From: an uncultured Methanolobus sp.
Lineage (GTDB): Archaea > Halobacteriota > Methanosarcinia > Methanosarcinales > Methanosarcinaceae
Reading direction: 5' to 3'
NCBI RefSeq assembly: GCF_963667555.1
Contig: NZ_OY763421.1
Coordinates: forward strand, 1,567,562-1,631,561
Length of the DNA: 64,000 nucleotides
Position numbers and translations under genes: made by a program. The notes under the pieces were generated by a model. It was not told the DNA's origin and did not search any database. It saw only the letters and a program-made list of their open reading frames with translations. Within the stretch, counting starts at the first letter, position 1. Each line of letters starts with the position of its first letter. This document shows positions 43,667-55,125 of this stretch, piece by piece.

Positions 43667-45913
43667 CTATTTTTCAAAATCGCTGAAAGTGCTCTGCTCC
43701 CTTTCCATAATTGAACTCATGGTTCCGGACTTTAGACCCTCTCCTGAGCCAGGTGGTCTTAATCCGGAAGTCAGACCAAGTTCCTCGAAAAGTTTCCTGG
43801 CGGTCTTGGGACCTATAAGTTCGGACACCGCCCCAATATCCGAGCTTTTAATGGCCTGCACCGTCCTGAGTCCACTGTCATAGAGCTTGCGTGCACGTAC
43901 ACGACCAATTCCCCGGATGCTTACAAGTTCGATTAGATCGGATGAAGCGCCGTAGTGTATCCTTTTTTCCAGCAAGGCAACGTGGCTGGAAATGTCTTTT
44001 GACATTTCTGGAGCAATGAGTCCCGCAAGTCTTGAAGTTGAATGCATGAGCCATTCTGCAATGTCTGCAAATGCATGGACATCTCCTTCTCCTACATTAA
44101 ATTTTTCTGTAATTGGATCAAGAGGTTTTTCGTCTACCCAATCCTGTAACAAAAGAGCTGTTTTTACTTCCGCAAGGAAAAATTCATACTCAATCTCTTT
44201 TGAGCGTGGGGGAATCTCTACAAATTCGTCACTGTGGGCTATGACGATATCATTGATGATTTCACTTTCATTGGATCTTAAGTATAACTGTCTCATGTCC
44301 GGTGTCTTGCATATAAGATGTAGAAGACCCAGAGTTGTGGGATTTTTTATTTTTTTCAGACCTTCAACAATGTAAGCACCTGAAAGCGGATCAATGTACA
44401 GTGTAGATACAAGTCTTCCAAGTACTGTTGGCAGCAATGCATCCTCTCCTTCGAGCATACCGTGATTTCTTAGGAAATCAAGACATTCATCCACAACATC
44501 CATGATTCCCCATGTATCGTTCTGGTGAGCGAAGAACGTAGCTTCGATAAATTCCAGAAGACCTTCCCTTGTTGTTGCAAAGCCATTCACAATGGTCGAA
44601 AGGATGTGAGTCCTCAGGGCATTCTCAGAACCGAGTTTTGACCAGATATCCTCCGCATCAGCATCGATATAATTGTCAAAGAGTCCTGCCATCTCATCAT
44701 ATGATTTTGCGATAAGGACAGATTCTCCATATGGGTCAAGGTGCGGCCTGCCTGCACGACCTGCCATCTGCTTGTAATCAAGCACCGGAATCGGCTGCAT
44801 GCCGTAATTTGAATCGTAACGCCTGTAACTTCTTATTATCACCCTTCTTGCAGGAAGGTTGAGTCCTGCTGCAAGTGTTGGTGTGCTGGAGATCACCTTT
44901 ATCTTGTTAGACCTGAATCCATCCTCCACTATCCTGCGGTGAGCAGAGTTTAGTCCTGCATGATGGAAAGCAGTTCCATTCCTTACACACTTTGCCAGTT
45001 CATTGGCTGCTTCGGTCTCACCGTTCTCTATGATCTCCTCGACAAGTTCATCAAGTGCTTTCCTTGTTGGTTTGTCAAGAGTTTCAGCCACCTTTGTGCC
45101 TGCTCTTTTGGCAAAAGAGACACTGTTCTTGCGGCTGCTTTCAAAGACAAGACACTGGCCGCCTTCTTCCAGGGTGTCGAGCAGGATGTTGACAGCATCG
45201 TCCTGTGACCTGGCATCGATGCGTTTCTGAGAACTCCTGAAATTGATATTCCCGCCATAGTAAACACCTTCCTGAAGGCGTGTTGGTCTCCATTCACTGA
45301 GCACGAGTTTTCCTTTCAGCCAGTCTGCGATCTCATAAGCATTACCCACGGTTGCTGAAAGAGCTATAATCTGACATCCCGGATTGAGCTTCATGAGTTT
45401 TGTGAGCGTGACTTCCAGTGTAGGACCTCTGTTGGCGGAATCTAGCAAGTGTACCTCATCAACCACAATGGTTGTGATTTCCTGCATCCAGGAAGTCTCA
45501 TTACGCAAAAGTGAGTCTGTCTTTTCGGATGTGGCTACTATGATATCGTTGGAGCCAAGCCATTCATCCCTTGACTCGAAATCACCTGTAGAGATTCCAA
45601 CCCTCAGACCTCCGTGTCCTTCACCTTTAACTTGCACTGATGAAAATTCCCTGAAACGGTCGAACTTCTCACTTGCAAGGGCACGCAAAGGTACGATGTA
45701 AAGTGCCTTTCCTCCGCCTGATATCGCCTTAAGCATTGCAAGCTCGGCAAGAAGCGTCTTTCCTGAAGCAGTGGGAATTGCAGCCAGCAGGTTCTTTCCA
45801 TCGAGCAATCCTTTCTCAATAGCTTCTGCCTGTGGAGGATAGAGTTCTTCTATGCCTGAATCAAGGTAGAAACGTATAACGGATTCCGGCAGGTCAAGGG
45901 ATTCGATCTTCAT
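43667..45913 (-). CDS. hel308: ATP-dependent DNA helicase Hel308
   Basis: This 748-residue Ski2-type 3'-5' helicase has a Q-motif region YPPQAEAIE, Walker [19 protein letters not shown] near 45, DEVH box VVDEVHLLD near 150, motif III SATVGN, motif [13 protein letters not shown], motif [17 protein letters not shown] and motif [12 protein letters not shown] winged helix, ratchet domain and C-terminal HhH domain ([21 protein letters not shown]) follow. Hel308 acts at stalled forks and in repair. It is a standalone gene, divergent from mscS across 115 bp. Confidence 0.96.
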   Translation of the reverse strand: MKIESLDLPESVIRFYLDSGIEELYPPQAEAIEKGLLDGKNLLAAIPTASGKTLLAELAMLKAISGGGKALYIVPLRALASEKFDRFREFSSVQVKGEGHGGLRVGISTGDFESRDEWLGSNDIIVATSEKTDSLLRNETSWMQEITTIVVDEVHLLDSANRGPTLEVTLTKLMKLNPGCQIIALSATVGNAYEIADWLKGKLVLSEWRPTRLQEGVYYGGNINFRSSQKRIDARSQDDAVNILLDTLEEGGQCLVFESSRKNSVSFAKRAGTKVAETLDKPTRKALDELVEEIIENGETEAANELAKCVRNGTAFHHAGLNSAHRRIVEDGFRSNKIKVISSTPTLAAGLNLPARRVIIRSYRRYDSNYGMQPIPVLDYKQMAGRAGRPHLDPYGESVLIAKSYDEMAGLFDNYIDADAEDIWSKLGSENALRTHILSTIVNGFATTREGLLEFIEATFFAHQNDTWGIMDVVDECLDFLRNHGMLEGEDALLPTVLGRLVSTLYIDPLSGAYIVEGLKKIKNPTTLGLLHLICKTPDMRQLYLRSNESEIINDIVIAHSDEFVEIPPRSKEIEYEFFLAEVKTALLLQDWVDEKPLDPITEKFNVGEGDVHAFADIAEWLMHSTSRLAGLIAPEMSKDISSHVALLEKRIHYGASSDLIELVSIRGIGRVRARKLYDSGLRTVQAIKSSDIGAVSELIGPKTARKLFEELGLTSGLRPPGSGEGLKSGTMSSIMEREQSTFSDFEK

Positions 45914-46028
45914 GATAACTCTGTTTTAAGAGTGGGTTATGTCTAATTAAAATTGCCCTGAACTACCGAAACAACCTGCAACAAGAGATAAAAAGTAACA
46001 ATAAACTCATATCTATTCAGATATTAAT

Positions 46029-46958
46029 ATGTTACAGAGTCATATGGCTGATGTATTATCACTACCGGAATGGATTACATGGGAACTCGTGAACCTGTTC
46101 GTAGTAATTGTAATTGTATTACTCACTATTGTCCTTGCGAGGTCCGTTGACCGATTACTTACGAGACAATTCAATATTGTAAGCAAGAAAATGAATGTGG
46201 ATCTTACAAGCTACAGGGTTGTAAGACACACAATGGTTGCTGCAATCTACCTTTTAGGCATAATCGTTGTTGTAAACCTGATACCTTCACTTGAGACGCT
46301 TTCCATTACTCTCTTTGCCAGTGCAGGTTTTGCGGGTATTGTCCTTGGTCTTGCGGCGCAGAGTACGCTTTCTAATATAATATCAGGTATTTCACTGGCA
46401 GCATTCAGACCTTTCAGAGTTGGAGACCTTGTAACCATTAAGGATGAATACGGAAGAATAACTGACATCACACTCAGGCATACAGTGGTCAGGACATGGG
46501 ACAACAGGAGACTGATCATCCCAAACAGCGTTATAAGCGAAGATGCAATTATCAACTGGTCCATCGAAGATCCCACGGTCAACTGGCCGATAGATATTGG
46601 AATCAGCTATGATGCGGATATTGATAAGGCAAGACAGATAATGATATGCGAAGCCAGGAAACACCCAAATACCATGACCTTCAGCCAGCTCAAAAAATAT
46701 CATTCTGACATGAATAAAGAGGAAGTTGTTAGTGTTCGCGTCAGGGAACTGGGAGATTTTGCGGTAATTATGAGACTGCTTATATGGGTCGATGACAGGG
46801 ATATTGCTTATGATACCGGATGCGACATCAGGGAAGCTATCAAAAAGAGATTCGATGCAGAAGGAATTGAAATACCATTCCCATACCGTACCATTGTGTA
46901 CAAGAAAGATATGCAGGCAGAAGTAGCTTCAATAGAAGAAGAACAGTTATCAGTTTAA
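46029..46958 (+). CDS. MscS-family mechanosensitive channel
   Basis: This 309-residue membrane protein has three helices (about 20-42, 66-88 and 97-128). The pore helix is GFAGIVLGLAAQSTLSNIISGI with its Gly/Ala pattern. The cytoplasmic beta domain follows (PFRVGDLVTIKDEYGRITDITLRHTVVRTWDNRRLIIPNS, here cited as PFRVGDLV and NRRLIIPNS) and then an alpha/beta domain. It is the size of E. coli MscS. It opens under membrane tension to release solutes after osmotic downshock. It is a single gene with a strong terminator. Confidence 0.95.
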   Translation: MLQSHMADVLSLPEWITWELVNLFVVIVIVLLTIVLARSVDRLLTRQFNIVSKKMNVDLTSYRVVRHTMVAAIYLLGIIVVVNLIPSLETLSITLFASAGFAGIVLGLAAQSTLSNIISGISLAAFRPFRVGDLVTIKDEYGRITDITLRHTVVRTWDNRRLIIPNSVISEDAIINWSIEDPTVNWPIDIGISYDADIDKARQIMICEARKHPNTMTFSQLKKYHSDMNKEEVVSVRVRELGDFAVIMRLLIWVDDRDIAYDTGCDIREAIKKRFDAEGIEIPFPYRTIVYKKDMQAEVASIEEEQLSV

Positions 46959-46971
46959 TACAAAATATAAA

Positions 46972-46998
46972 GTGGCATGATAACATGCCACCTTTTTT
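46972..46998 (+). terminator. Terminator between mscS and trpB2
   Basis: This is a perfect 8-bp hairpin, GTGGCATG-ATAA-CATGCCAC (46972-46991), followed by CTTTTTT. It serves mscS and may also stop the convergent trpB transcript, because the hairpin is symmetric. Confidence 0.8.
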
Positions 46999-47015
46999 AG
47001 ATTTTAAAATAAATT

Positions 47016-48314
47016 TTAATCGTTGGTCAGCTCGCCGCTGAAGTACTTGTCATAGGAAGCCATGTCAAAGTGACCGTGTCCACTGAGATTGAACAGAATG
47101 GTCTTCTCTTCTCCGGTTTCCTTGCATTTGAGTGCTTCATCGATTGCGCATTTGATAGCGTGTGATGATTCAGGAGCTGGTGCAATTCCCTCGCTGCGTG
47201 CGAATGTTACTGCGGCATCAAATACCTCTACCTGATGATATGAGGTTGCTTCCATGATACCATCTGCAACAAGCTTGCTGATAATTGGTGAGGCACCGTG
47301 GTATCTGAGACCTCCTGCATGGATCGCTGGTGGTATGAATTCAGAACCGAGTGTGTACATCTTAAGCAGAGGTGTCATCTGTGCCATGTCACCAAAGTCA
47401 TACTTGAACTCTCCACAAGTGAGAGTCGGACATGCGGATGGTTCTACTGCTATGAATCTTGTGTTTGTCTTGCCTGCAAGGTTGTCCCTGATGTATGGCA
47501 GACTCACACCGGCAAGGTTACTTCCACCGCCACAGCACCCAATAACGATATCAGGATAGTCCTCTGTCTTGTCGAACTGTGCCTGGGTCTCAAGACCAAC
47601 TACAGTCTGGTGAAGACTGGTGTGATTCAGGACACTGCCAAGTGCATACTTTGTGTTGTCGTTGAGAGCTGCTTCCTCAATTGCTTCACTGATTGCGATA
47701 CCAAGACTGCCTGTTGTGTCAGGATACATTTCACGGATCTTTCTTCCAAACTGGGTTTCTGTGCTTGGTGAAGGAACCACGGTTGCTCCCCAAAGGTTGA
47801 TAAGTGACTTTCTGTATGGTTTCTGGTAGTAGCTTGAGCTTACCATGTAGACCTTACATTCAATGTCAAAATAGTTGCAGCAGAGTGATAATGCACTGCC
47901 CCACTGGCCTGCACCGGTCTCAGTTGTGATCCTCTCGGTGCCTTCTTTCATGTTGTAGTATGCCTGTGCGATGGCAGTGTTAGGCTTGTGACTTCCTGCA
48001 GGACTGACACTCTCGTTCTTGTAGTATATCTTTGCAGGTGTTCCCAGAACTTTCTCAAGCCTGTGTGCCCTGTGCAGAGGTGATGGCCTCCAGAGTGTGT
48101 ATATATCCCTGATCTCTTCAGGAATGTCAATGTATCTTTTAGAGCTGATCTCCTGGTTGATAAGTTCCTTTGCAAAAATTGGCTCAAGATCTGCAGGATT
48201 CATTGGCTCATTTGTTGCAGGGTTAAGCGGTGGTTCTACCGGCAGGTCTGCAAGTATGTTATACCACTGCTTCGGCATTTCATTTTCGTCAAGTAATATC
48301 TTTGTATGATCCAT
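47016..48314 (-). CDS. trpB: Tryptophan synthase beta-like protein TrpB2
   Basis: This 432-residue PLP enzyme is of the TrpB2 group, longer than TrpB1 and usually not linked to trpA. The PLP lysine is in [32 protein letters not shown] and the phosphate-binding [11 protein letters not shown] loop are present. TrpB2 joins indole and serine to make tryptophan; some are thought to salvage indole or to use O-phosphoserine. No trpA or other trp gene is nearby, which fits TrpB2. AGAGG before the ATG supports the start. Confidence 0.94.
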   Translation of the reverse strand: MDHTKILLDENEMPKQWYNILADLPVEPPLNPATNEPMNPADLEPIFAKELINQEISSKRYIDIPEEIRDIYTLWRPSPLHRAHRLEKVLGTPAKIYYKNESVSPAGSHKPNTAIAQAYYNMKEGTERITTETGAGQWGSALSLCCNYFDIECKVYMVSSSYYQKPYRKSLINLWGATVVPSPSTETQFGRKIREMYPDTTGSLGIAISEAIEEAALNDNTKYALGSVLNHTSLHQTVVGLETQAQFDKTEDYPDIVIGCCGGGSNLAGVSLPYIRDNLAGKTNTRFIAVEPSACPTLTCGEFKYDFGDMAQMTPLLKMYTLGSEFIPPAIHAGGLRYHGASPIISKLVADGIMEATSYHQVEVFDAAVTFARSEGIAPAPESSHAIKCAIDEALKCKETGEEKTILFNLSGHGHFDMASYDKYFSGELTND

Positions 48315-48461
48315 AGTTTCTACCTCTGTAAAAAATAGAGTCTCTAATGTATATCAAAGTACATTAGAGTGATATTTAATGCTTTTGATTTATCAATTAT
48401 ACACAATATACACAAAAAACAACTTTGAAAAAAGTTATGAAAAGCAGATCCTTAACGGAAT

Positions 48462-49061
48462 CTACTTTCTTTTGAAAATACCTGCTGCAACCAGTGCGAA
48501 TCCAGCACATAATGCTGTAAATGCAGGAGTTGATGGAGAGCTGCTTTCAGCTTCAGAATTCGATGTTGAATCAGTTGTGGATTCTGCACCATCGTAGTAC
48601 TCTTCGGAGATAGTGACGTAGGCGGCGGTGAATTCACCTTTTGCAATTGTAGTCGGAGTGTCAAGATCAGTCATTTGGTAATAAAAATCAATAGGTGCAC
48701 TACCTCCAGCCCATTCTTCATTTGGAGCGACTGTCCATTCAAAAATCCTTGTTTCATTTGCTTCAATGACACCCCGTGTACCCGTTCCTAAACTTAAGGT
48801 CGGTCCATTAATTATATCGAAATCATCATTGCCTATTGATAGTAACTGGACTGCAAGGAAGTTCTTTTTGTAGCAAGTAACTTCAAACCTCAATACAAAT
48901 GGTTCACCTATTTTTAACAGTGGTTTGGGAGTTGAAGCCCCTGGATACAGTTCATCGTTATAATAAACATCAATTTTGATGTTAGAATTCTCACAAGAAA
49001 CAGGCGTTGCTAACAGACATAATATGCAAATAAAACATAAAATACCTACTTTAATGTACAT
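48462..49061 (-). CDS. Sarcinarray-like secreted surface protein
   Basis: This 199-residue protein has a Sec signal peptide (about 1-23, ending PVSCEN). The beta-sandwich domain resembles the sarcinarray family of Methanosarcinaceae (IKIDVYYNDELYPGAS, LLKIGEPFVLRFEV, TRIFEWTVAP). A Ser/Thr-rich stalk follows (about 155-178), then a C-terminal sorting-like tail STPAFTALCAGFALVAAGIFKRK (Pro, hydrophobic helix, basic end), comparable with PGF-CTERM signals recognised by archaeosortase, although the PGF triplet itself reads PAF. It follows the giant surface protein gene by 15 bp and is probably co-expressed. AAGGAG before the ATG supports the start. Confidence 0.8.
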   Translation of the reverse strand: MYIKVGILCFICILCLLATPVSCENSNIKIDVYYNDELYPGASTPKPLLKIGEPFVLRFEVTCYKKNFLAVQLLSIGNDDFDIINGPTLSLGTGTRGVIEANETRIFEWTVAPNEEWAGGSAPIDFYYQMTDLDTPTTIAKGEFTAAYVTISEEYYDGAESTTDSTSNSEAESSSPSTPAFTALCAGFALVAAGIFKRK

Positions 49062-49076
49062 ATTTTCTCCTTTCTA

Positions 49077-52000
49077 CTAGTAAAAATCATCAAATGAAAT
49101 AGACTTTTCATCTCGATCCCCAACTTTATCTCCAACTCCTTTTGGACCCGGACCAACTATAGTTGCTGCAAAACCAGAAAATTCGAATTCTAGGCGTTGA
49201 TTGTATCCTAACAAAATATATCCACCACTCTCATCCCTTTTAGTTGGATGATATACTTCATCTGTTTCACGAATATAACTCTGTGAATCATGCCCAAAGT
49301 AAGAATTGAAAATGCATTCATTATCGTTATCTATAACCTTAAAAGATTCATATTTTCCCTTAACATCATACTCCCACACATTCACAGTACACACCCAATT
49401 CGGTGGAATCACCGGCAGACCACATGGAACATATTTCATAGACCTTTCAAGCCGCTTTTCAATATTTTCAGCAAGCTTGCCGGTCAGTTTCTCACTTGAT
49501 TCATCCAGTTTCTCTTGTAACTCATTGTTGATGTTCTCAAAACACTGGTCTATGGTTTCCTGACAGAGTTCAATGGACTTGCAGATACCCTCTGATACTC
49601 CTATACGCAGATCGGCTTCAAGACGGTAAAGGACTGCATCCATTTCATCCGGGTCTATTGTAGGATTGTCATTTTGTATTTTCAAAGTAATGCGATATAA
49701 AATTTCATTCTGTAAAGTGTTTTCGGAAGCCATATCCACAATTTCCTCATCGGAAAGTGAACTAAGGTAGACTTCTGTGATGAAAATCACATCCTCTCTG
49801 CTGATCCATGTACTTAGAACCGGGTCGCTGCAAATCTCATCAGAAACGGTTTCCGGAACCTGCTGCCTTATGACACGGCTATATTCGTCCATCATTTCAG
49901 TACGGTTCTGCTCGATGAGAGTGGTGTCAGTTGAGACTCCGTTCATGATAAGCTCTGTACTGTTGCTCGCAAGGTCTGCAAGCAGGGAATCAATCTCGGA
50001 ATTTGCATCCGAAATGCTCTGACTCATGGACTGGGAGATCATATCTTTCAGAGGTTCGGATGCACCTGAAAGCATTTCTGCAATATCATCTCCTATGCCT
50101 GTGGAGAAAACACATACATTTCTGACAGCAAGCGGATAAACTTCCTTTCCTGTTCCATCCACCCATTTATACTGACTCTGTAAGTCGAAATCCGGGTCAT
50201 GATAGAGATAATCAGGATACTGATCTACAACGATAGTCATATTCTCAGTCCAGTTGTACTTACTGTTTGGCATTCCAACCACCTCAATGGTTTCAATAAT
50301 ACCCATTTCAGCAGCAAGGGCTGTTGAAGCTTTATCCATGGCAGGATTGTTAAAGAGAACATCCGTAGACACTTTATTTTGCACAAGATCAAGAAGAGAG
50401 TGACCCTGTTCTTCCTCAAAAGAGTCATCTACATACTCATTAAAAGAATCCTCTGTGTCTTTGTTCCTTTCCTTGAGCTCCCTGAGCAAGCGGTCATATG
50501 CCTCGTTCTTTGAGATTGCACGACATGCATCACTGCTTGTACTGAATTCTTCTGATTCCATATATTGAGATTCTTCAATGAAAGAATCTCTTTTAGAGGA
50601 AGCTCTCATTTCATCAGCAAGGTCAAGTGAAGCTTCCTGTATCAATGTGGTTGGATTCTTACCAAGATTCTCACCAAGCAAGTACACTTCCCTTGTAGGA
50701 TTGTCAGTATTTATGACATCAAACATGCTTTCCATTTCCTGGCTCATGTTCTTGTGAAGCCATGAAGGAATATCGCAATAGACTTTCTCATCGGAGAGAT
50801 AGGTTCCGTCACTGCAAGTACTGTAACCTTTCTCGATCTCAACCAGATCTACATACTGGTCACGATACTTGTCTGCTGCATCACTGCAGCCGGAATCATA
50901 TTTTGGAACTCCGTCAATGATAACTGTTGTGTTTTTGTAATCATTTGAGCTTCCTAGATCATAAATGGCATCTTCTCCAATGTAGCCTCCTGAAGGGAGA
51001 TATTGGTGATATACTATGCTCATGTATTCTGTTTCGGTCTCTGTATGAGATATAGATTTTAGGTCATTTATGCAATAGCTTATCAATGACCCTGAGGAAT
51101 CACCATCAAAATGATTCCAGCTCCCTCCGCCATTTGGATTAGGAGAATATGTCTTATATGACCAATGATATGTATAAAAAATATTCCAGCAGGTTTTTAC
51201 CTTGAAATTAACCTTGTAGGTAATTTTCCAATCAAATGTATGATTTTCTTTGGAAAGGTAGCCATCCACCCTTTCATGATCTAGCAAATTATCATTTCCG
51301 AGATACACATAATCAACTTCTACATTTTCACATACAATATCAGTTGAAACATGCTCTACATTTACACCTGTAAAGTACCATTTATGTGAAGAAGCATCCA
51401 CGCTTACTTTATGATTCAGGTTAAAAACATCACTTAAACTATGATCTGGAGACAGAGCACAGGTGTGTGAAACCGATACTGGATGATAACTGGTCCATGC
51501 AATATATTTATCATTTTTTGATTCTCCTGTTTCATATGAGACTGAATCAAATGTTGTAGGTCCGCTCAATAAACCATAAGGAACAACCTCATCAAATCCA
51601 TCCCTGAAAATCTGACCCTGAACCGTTCCACTGTACACCTCATGAGTTACATCATGCAGCAGGTCAGGATAATCATTACTCCATTTATCAACATCATTAT
51701 AGACCCAGTTACTGTAAACCTCATTGGTGAAATTGGAAACTGAGACAACTATCTTTGAATTATCAGCAACCTCTGCCATACTGGTGTTGGCTTCTTTCAT
51801 GGACTCGCTGACTCCCTGTTCAACACTAATATTGAATGTACCATCATTTGACAGCTCATCGTATGTTGTGCTGATGTTTTTCCCTGAATCCTTATCATAG
51901 GAACCTGTGCCTTTTTTAATGTCTTCGTAGAGCACTTTGCCGTTATAATAGGTAGTATATGTCAGAGCCCAGGGGTCTACGGAATCGAATACACGTTTCT

Positions 52001-53129
52001 GCGTATATAGAGTGCCGGAATTCACAGATGCTGATAATGATGGTCCGGTTACAATGTTAAGAGGGCCGTTGAGGTAGTGCTGCCACGGACCATAAATGAA
52101 AGTCCTGATGTTGGTGGCACCAAGCACAATGTCCGATGCGACACCGCCATTTAACTCGCTTTCATATTCATTTACCAGTTCCTCAAGCAAAGGTTCTCTG
52201 GAAGTGATAAGCGCTGTTACATTCATGGAACCTGTTCTTGAACTATTGCCTGTGAGGTCTACCAGTGTATAATTGAGATTTTCAACGGTCATTGTATAAT
52301 ATATTGGATAACCGGGGTCGTCTGCCGGAGAGCGGCTGATCTCTCTTTTGAGTGTACCATTGATTTTATCGATCTTTATCTGCAAGGGAGATACATCAGG
52401 ATCGATATTGATAGCATAATTGTTGAAAGAGTGCTGGTTTTCCTGATACGATGTACTGAGGTATTCGTTGAAATACTCAGCTGTAATATCCTTCAGAGGA
52501 CTGCTGCCCACATGAAACCAGTTCACAGCTTTCTCCTCACCATCGTATTCAAGAACAAGATAAGCATATCCATATTCAGCATTAACAGGAATTATCAGTT
52601 CTTCTTCAAATTCAGAGCATGTCCAGAATGAATGAGTTTCATCATAGGATATGGACTGATAAACAGTTCCTGAACCACTTTTGAGGATCAAGGTTCTTGG
52701 TTTCTCGGAAAACAGGCATGATATAGCCTCAAGCGCATTAGACGGAAGAGTGACGCTTACAACCATTGAATCTCCCGGTTCTGCATTCCTGTTATCCGGC
52801 TCAATGGAAAAACCATCCGACTCCATTGGCTCATATGCAAGATCCTCGGGTTTTATAACCGGATGCTCTCCCTGCCATGCAAGAGCTTCCATGCCTGCAT
52901 AATTAAGACAGCGGGCAAGATCAGATGAAGCAAATTCAACTGCTGTCTTTTCCATATCTGTAGTATCCGTATTGTGGATCACTTCTGCCAGCGCATAGTC
53001 AGTCTTTGTCAGATATACAGATGCTATTACGGCAAAAAGCAGAATGAATATACCGATCACCGCAAACGGTATATATGCCCGGGTGTCCTGGCTAAAGCTA
53101 CGTTTTTCGTTTTTGTGATCGGATATCAT
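49077..53129 (-). CDS. Giant pilin-like surface protein, about 1,350 aa
   Basis: The N-terminus is charged (about 1-16), then R17-A18 followed by YIPFAVIGIFILLFAVIASVYL, one membrane helix. The rest is expected outside the cell: beta-rich modules rich in Tyr, Ser, Asn and Asp (to about 790), an acidic helical stretch (about 860-960, e.g. RLLRELKERNKDTEDS) and a predicted coiled coil (about 1070-1270). It ends with no second helix or sorting signal. The opening resembles haloarchaeal proteins annotated as DUF7286, which lie in pilin-like gene groups. Function is unknown; a surface filament or adhesin is likely. The start at 53129 follows AAAAGGT; 53165 is an alternative. Confidence 0.8.
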   Translation of the reverse strand: MISDHKNEKRSFSQDTRAYIPFAVIGIFILLFAVIASVYLTKTDYALAEVIHNTDTTDMEKTAVEFASSDLARCLNYAGMEALAWQGEHPVIKPEDLAYEPMESDGFSIEPDNRNAEPGDSMVVSVTLPSNALEAISCLFSEKPRTLILKSGSGTVYQSISYDETHSFWTCSEFEEELIIPVNAEYGYAYLVLEYDGEEKAVNWFHVGSSPLKDITAEYFNEYLSTSYQENQHSFNNYAINIDPDVSPLQIKIDKINGTLKREISRSPADDPGYPIYYTMTVENLNYTLVDLTGNSSRTGSMNVTALITSREPLLEELVNEYESELNGGVASDIVLGATNIRTFIYGPWQHYLNGPLNIVTGPSLSASVNSGTLYTQKRVFDSVDPWALTYTTYYNGKVLYEDIKKGTGSYDKDSGKNISTTYDELSNDGTFNISVEQGVSESMKEANTSMAEVADNSKIVVSVSNFTNEVYSNWVYNDVDKWSNDYPDLLHDVTHEVYSGTVQGQIFRDGFDEVVPYGLLSGPTTFDSVSYETGESKNDKYIAWTSYHPVSVSHTCALSPDHSLSDVFNLNHKVSVDASSHKWYFTGVNVEHVSTDIVCENVEVDYVYLGNDNLLDHERVDGYLSKENHTFDWKITYKVNFKVKTCWNIFYTYHWSYKTYSPNPNGGGSWNHFDGDSSGSLISYCINDLKSISHTETETEYMSIVYHQYLPSGGYIGEDAIYDLGSSNDYKNTTVIIDGVPKYDSGCSDAADKYRDQYVDLVEIEKGYSTCSDGTYLSDEKVYCDIPSWLHKNMSQEMESMFDVINTDNPTREVYLLGENLGKNPTTLIQEASLDLADEMRASSKRDSFIEESQYMESEEFSTSSDACRAISKNEAYDRLLRELKERNKDTEDSFNEYVDDSFEEEQGHSLLDLVQNKVSTDVLFNNPAMDKASTALAAEMGIIETIEVVGMPNSKYNWTENMTIVVDQYPDYLYHDPDFDLQSQYKWVDGTGKEVYPLAVRNVCVFSTGIGDDIAEMLSGASEPLKDMISQSMSQSISDANSEIDSLLADLASNSTELIMNGVSTDTTLIEQNRTEMMDEYSRVIRQQVPETVSDEICSDPVLSTWISREDVIFITEVYLSSLSDEEIVDMASENTLQNEILYRITLKIQNDNPTIDPDEMDAVLYRLEADLRIGVSEGICKSIELCQETIDQCFENINNELQEKLDESSEKLTGKLAENIEKRLERSMKYVPCGLPVIPPNWVCTVNVWEYDVKGKYESFKVIDNDNECIFNSYFGHDSQSYIRETDEVYHPTKRDESGGYILLGYNQRLEFEFSGFAATIVGPGPKGVGDKVGDRDEKSISFDDFY

Positions 53130-53165
53130 AGACTTACCTTTTTTCAGCTTTTGTGAGCTGGACAT

Positions 53166-53401
53166 TGCAGGTAAGAAGAATATTTAAACTTTGTTATTTT
53201 ATTCTATTTTAATACAAAATTTATAACCAGCGCCCTATATTCATTTATTAAGGAAAAATAAAACATTGATTAGCAGTCATTAATAAGATTCATTAAGATA
53301 TACAAGAACTAATCGAAACTGTAAAATATGCTACATTTATACTAGCAGACATAATTCAAACATTAAATATTTACAATTCACACTTATCAGGTTGACACAA
53401 T
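53166..53401. promoter_or_regulatory. Divergent promoter region, giant surface protein / hisS
   Basis: This is an AT-rich 236-bp spacer. A TATA-like TTAAATATTTAC at about 53362-53373 should serve hisS. On the minus strand TTTAAATA about 25 bp before 53165 could serve the surface protein gene. No strong inverted repeat is seen. Confidence 0.4.
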
Positions 53402-54637
53402 ATGAAGATCACTAAACCAAGAGGCACACGTGATTTCCTCCCTGAGGACACAAGGAAAAGAAGATACGTTGAAGGCATACTGCGCCAGGTCGTAAAGAAC
53501 TGGGGATTCAACGAAATAATCACACCCACATTCGAGAACCTGGAACTCTTTACTCTGAAATCAGGTGAAGGTGTAATCGGAGAACTTTACAACTTCACAG
53601 ACAAAGGCGACAGGGAAATGACACTGCGTCCTGAGCTTACAGCACCTGTGATGAGGATGTTTGTCAATGAGATGCAGGCATATCAGCAGCCTTTGAAATT
53701 ATTCTACTTTGAGAATTGCTTCAGGTATGAGAGACCGCAGAAAGGACGCTTCAGAGAGTTCTGGCAGTTCGGTGTCGAACTCATTGGCAGCAGAAGAATG
53801 GATGCCGATGCCGAAGTAATTGCTCTTGCAACAGAGATGCTCAAATCCGTTGGTATCAAAGGCGACCTGAACGTAAACAACCTCGGAGTTATCAGGCACC
53901 TTCTCAGCGTTCTTGAAACCGAGAACCAGAGCAAGATTATGAGACTTGTTGACAAGAAGGATTATGAAGGACTCGATAACTTCCTTGAAGAAATCAATGC
54001 TCCTGCCGACCTTCGTCAGAAACTTATCGAACTCATCTCACTTACAGGCAATGATGCAATTACAAAAGCAAGAGATGTTCTGGGAGATCTTCCTGAAATA
54101 GACGATTTCCAGGAACTTCTGACCATGCTGGATGCCTACGGTGTGGAATACACAATCAACTTTGGAATTGCCAGAGGACTTGATTATTACACAGGAACCG
54201 TTTTTGAAATCTACGCAGAAGGACTCGGTGCCCAGAACCAGGTCTGTGGCGGCGGTTCATACCAGCTTATCCAGCTCTTCGGAGGCGGTGACGTACCATC
54301 AACAGGTTTCGGCCTTGGTTTTGACAGGATAATGGAGGTTTGTGAACTTGAAACTCCTGATGATGTTCCTGTTGTCATCATTGCAAAGGACAGCACACGT
54401 CTTGATGCTATAAAGGCAGCCAATGAACTCAGAAAACACATGCCAGTCTACAACGACCTTATGAAGAGGAACTTCAAGGCCCAGTTATCACATGCCAACA
54501 ACATTGGTGCAAAGCATACCATCATCATTGGCGAGAAGGAAGTTGAAGCCGGAAAGGTCATGTTAAAGGATATGGTAAGCGGTGAACAGGAACTTCTGAC
54601 CATCGATGAGGTCATTACAAAGCTCACAAACAAATGA
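53402..54637 (+). CDS. hisS: Histidyl-tRNA synthetase
   Basis: This 411-residue class II synthetase opens with [12 protein letters not shown] (motif 1 region follows). Motif 2 is [20 protein letters not shown] (residues about 107-126), the histidine A loop is [16 protein letters not shown], and motif 3 is [12 protein letters not shown]. The C-terminal anticodon domain begins near [17 protein letters not shown] upstream is the likely ribosome site. Its TGA overlaps the next ATG (ATGA), so the pilin-like gene downstream is translationally coupled, an unusual partnership. Confidence 0.97.
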   Translation: MKITKPRGTRDFLPEDTRKRRYVEGILRQVVKNWGFNEIITPTFENLELFTLKSGEGVIGELYNFTDKGDREMTLRPELTAPVMRMFVNEMQAYQQPLKLFYFENCFRYERPQKGRFREFWQFGVELIGSRRMDADAEVIALATEMLKSVGIKGDLNVNNLGVIRHLLSVLETENQSKIMRLVDKKDYEGLDNFLEEINAPADLRQKLIELISLTGNDAITKARDVLGDLPEIDDFQELLTMLDAYGVEYTINFGIARGLDYYTGTVFEIYAEGLGAQNQVCGGGSYQLIQLFGGGDVPSTGFGLGFDRIMEVCELETPDDVPVVIIAKDSTRLDAIKAANELRKHMPVYNDLMKRNFKAQLSHANNIGAKHTIIIGEKEVEAGKVMLKDMVSGEQELLTIDEVITKLTNK

Positions 54638-55125
54638 ATCGGTTTTCCAGATCTTTTTTGAAAAACGAGAGGGCAGCAGATGCCCTCCCCATGAGAATGG
54701 TAGTTGCTGTAATAGCGGTAGGTGCACTTATCCTCTTAATGACAGGGGCGGTTTCCTCCTTGATCGAAAGCGAGGAAACATACGCTACCAGAACGATCAT
54801 TTCTGAAATTGAATCAAATGCAGAACAAATGTCAGCTAATGGCGCAGGTAGCATTGTCACACTTGATGTGAACGTACCTTCTGATGTGGAAATCACATTT
54901 GGAGCAGTGCCGGGTCATGAAAATGCCTGGCCTTCGGATGCTGAGAATTATTATTTTGAAATAAACGGGAAGCAGATAATCGGAGAGTCTTCCGCATCCT
55001 ATTCAAATCCCGCACTTGATGGCGGTTTGACCCTCAGTCCCGGACCTCACGTATTGACTCTTGAAAGTGTCCGCGATCAAAATGGAAAAATTTTTATTAC
55101 ACTTGGTGATAAGTCGCACCTGTAA
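54634..55125 (+). CDS. Pilin-like protein A (163 aa)
   Basis: The N-terminus is charged with E12-R13-A14 before [22 protein letters not shown], a single membrane helix (about 20-44). It is followed by a helical neck ([25 protein letters not shown]) and a small beta domain of about 95 residues. A basic leader, small residue and long helix make up the archaeal type IV pilin pattern, with likely cleavage after A14. It overlaps hisS by four bases and the next gene by one. I cannot name its function. It is the first of four consecutive similar genes. Confidence 0.78.
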   Translation: MNRFSRSFLKNERAADALPMRMVVAVIAVGALILLMTGAVSSLIESEETYATRTIISEIESNAEQMSANGAGSIVTLDVNVPSDVEITFGAVPGHENAWPSDAENYYFEINGKQIIGESSASYSNPALDGGLTLSPGPHVLTLESVRDQNGKIFITLGDKSHL

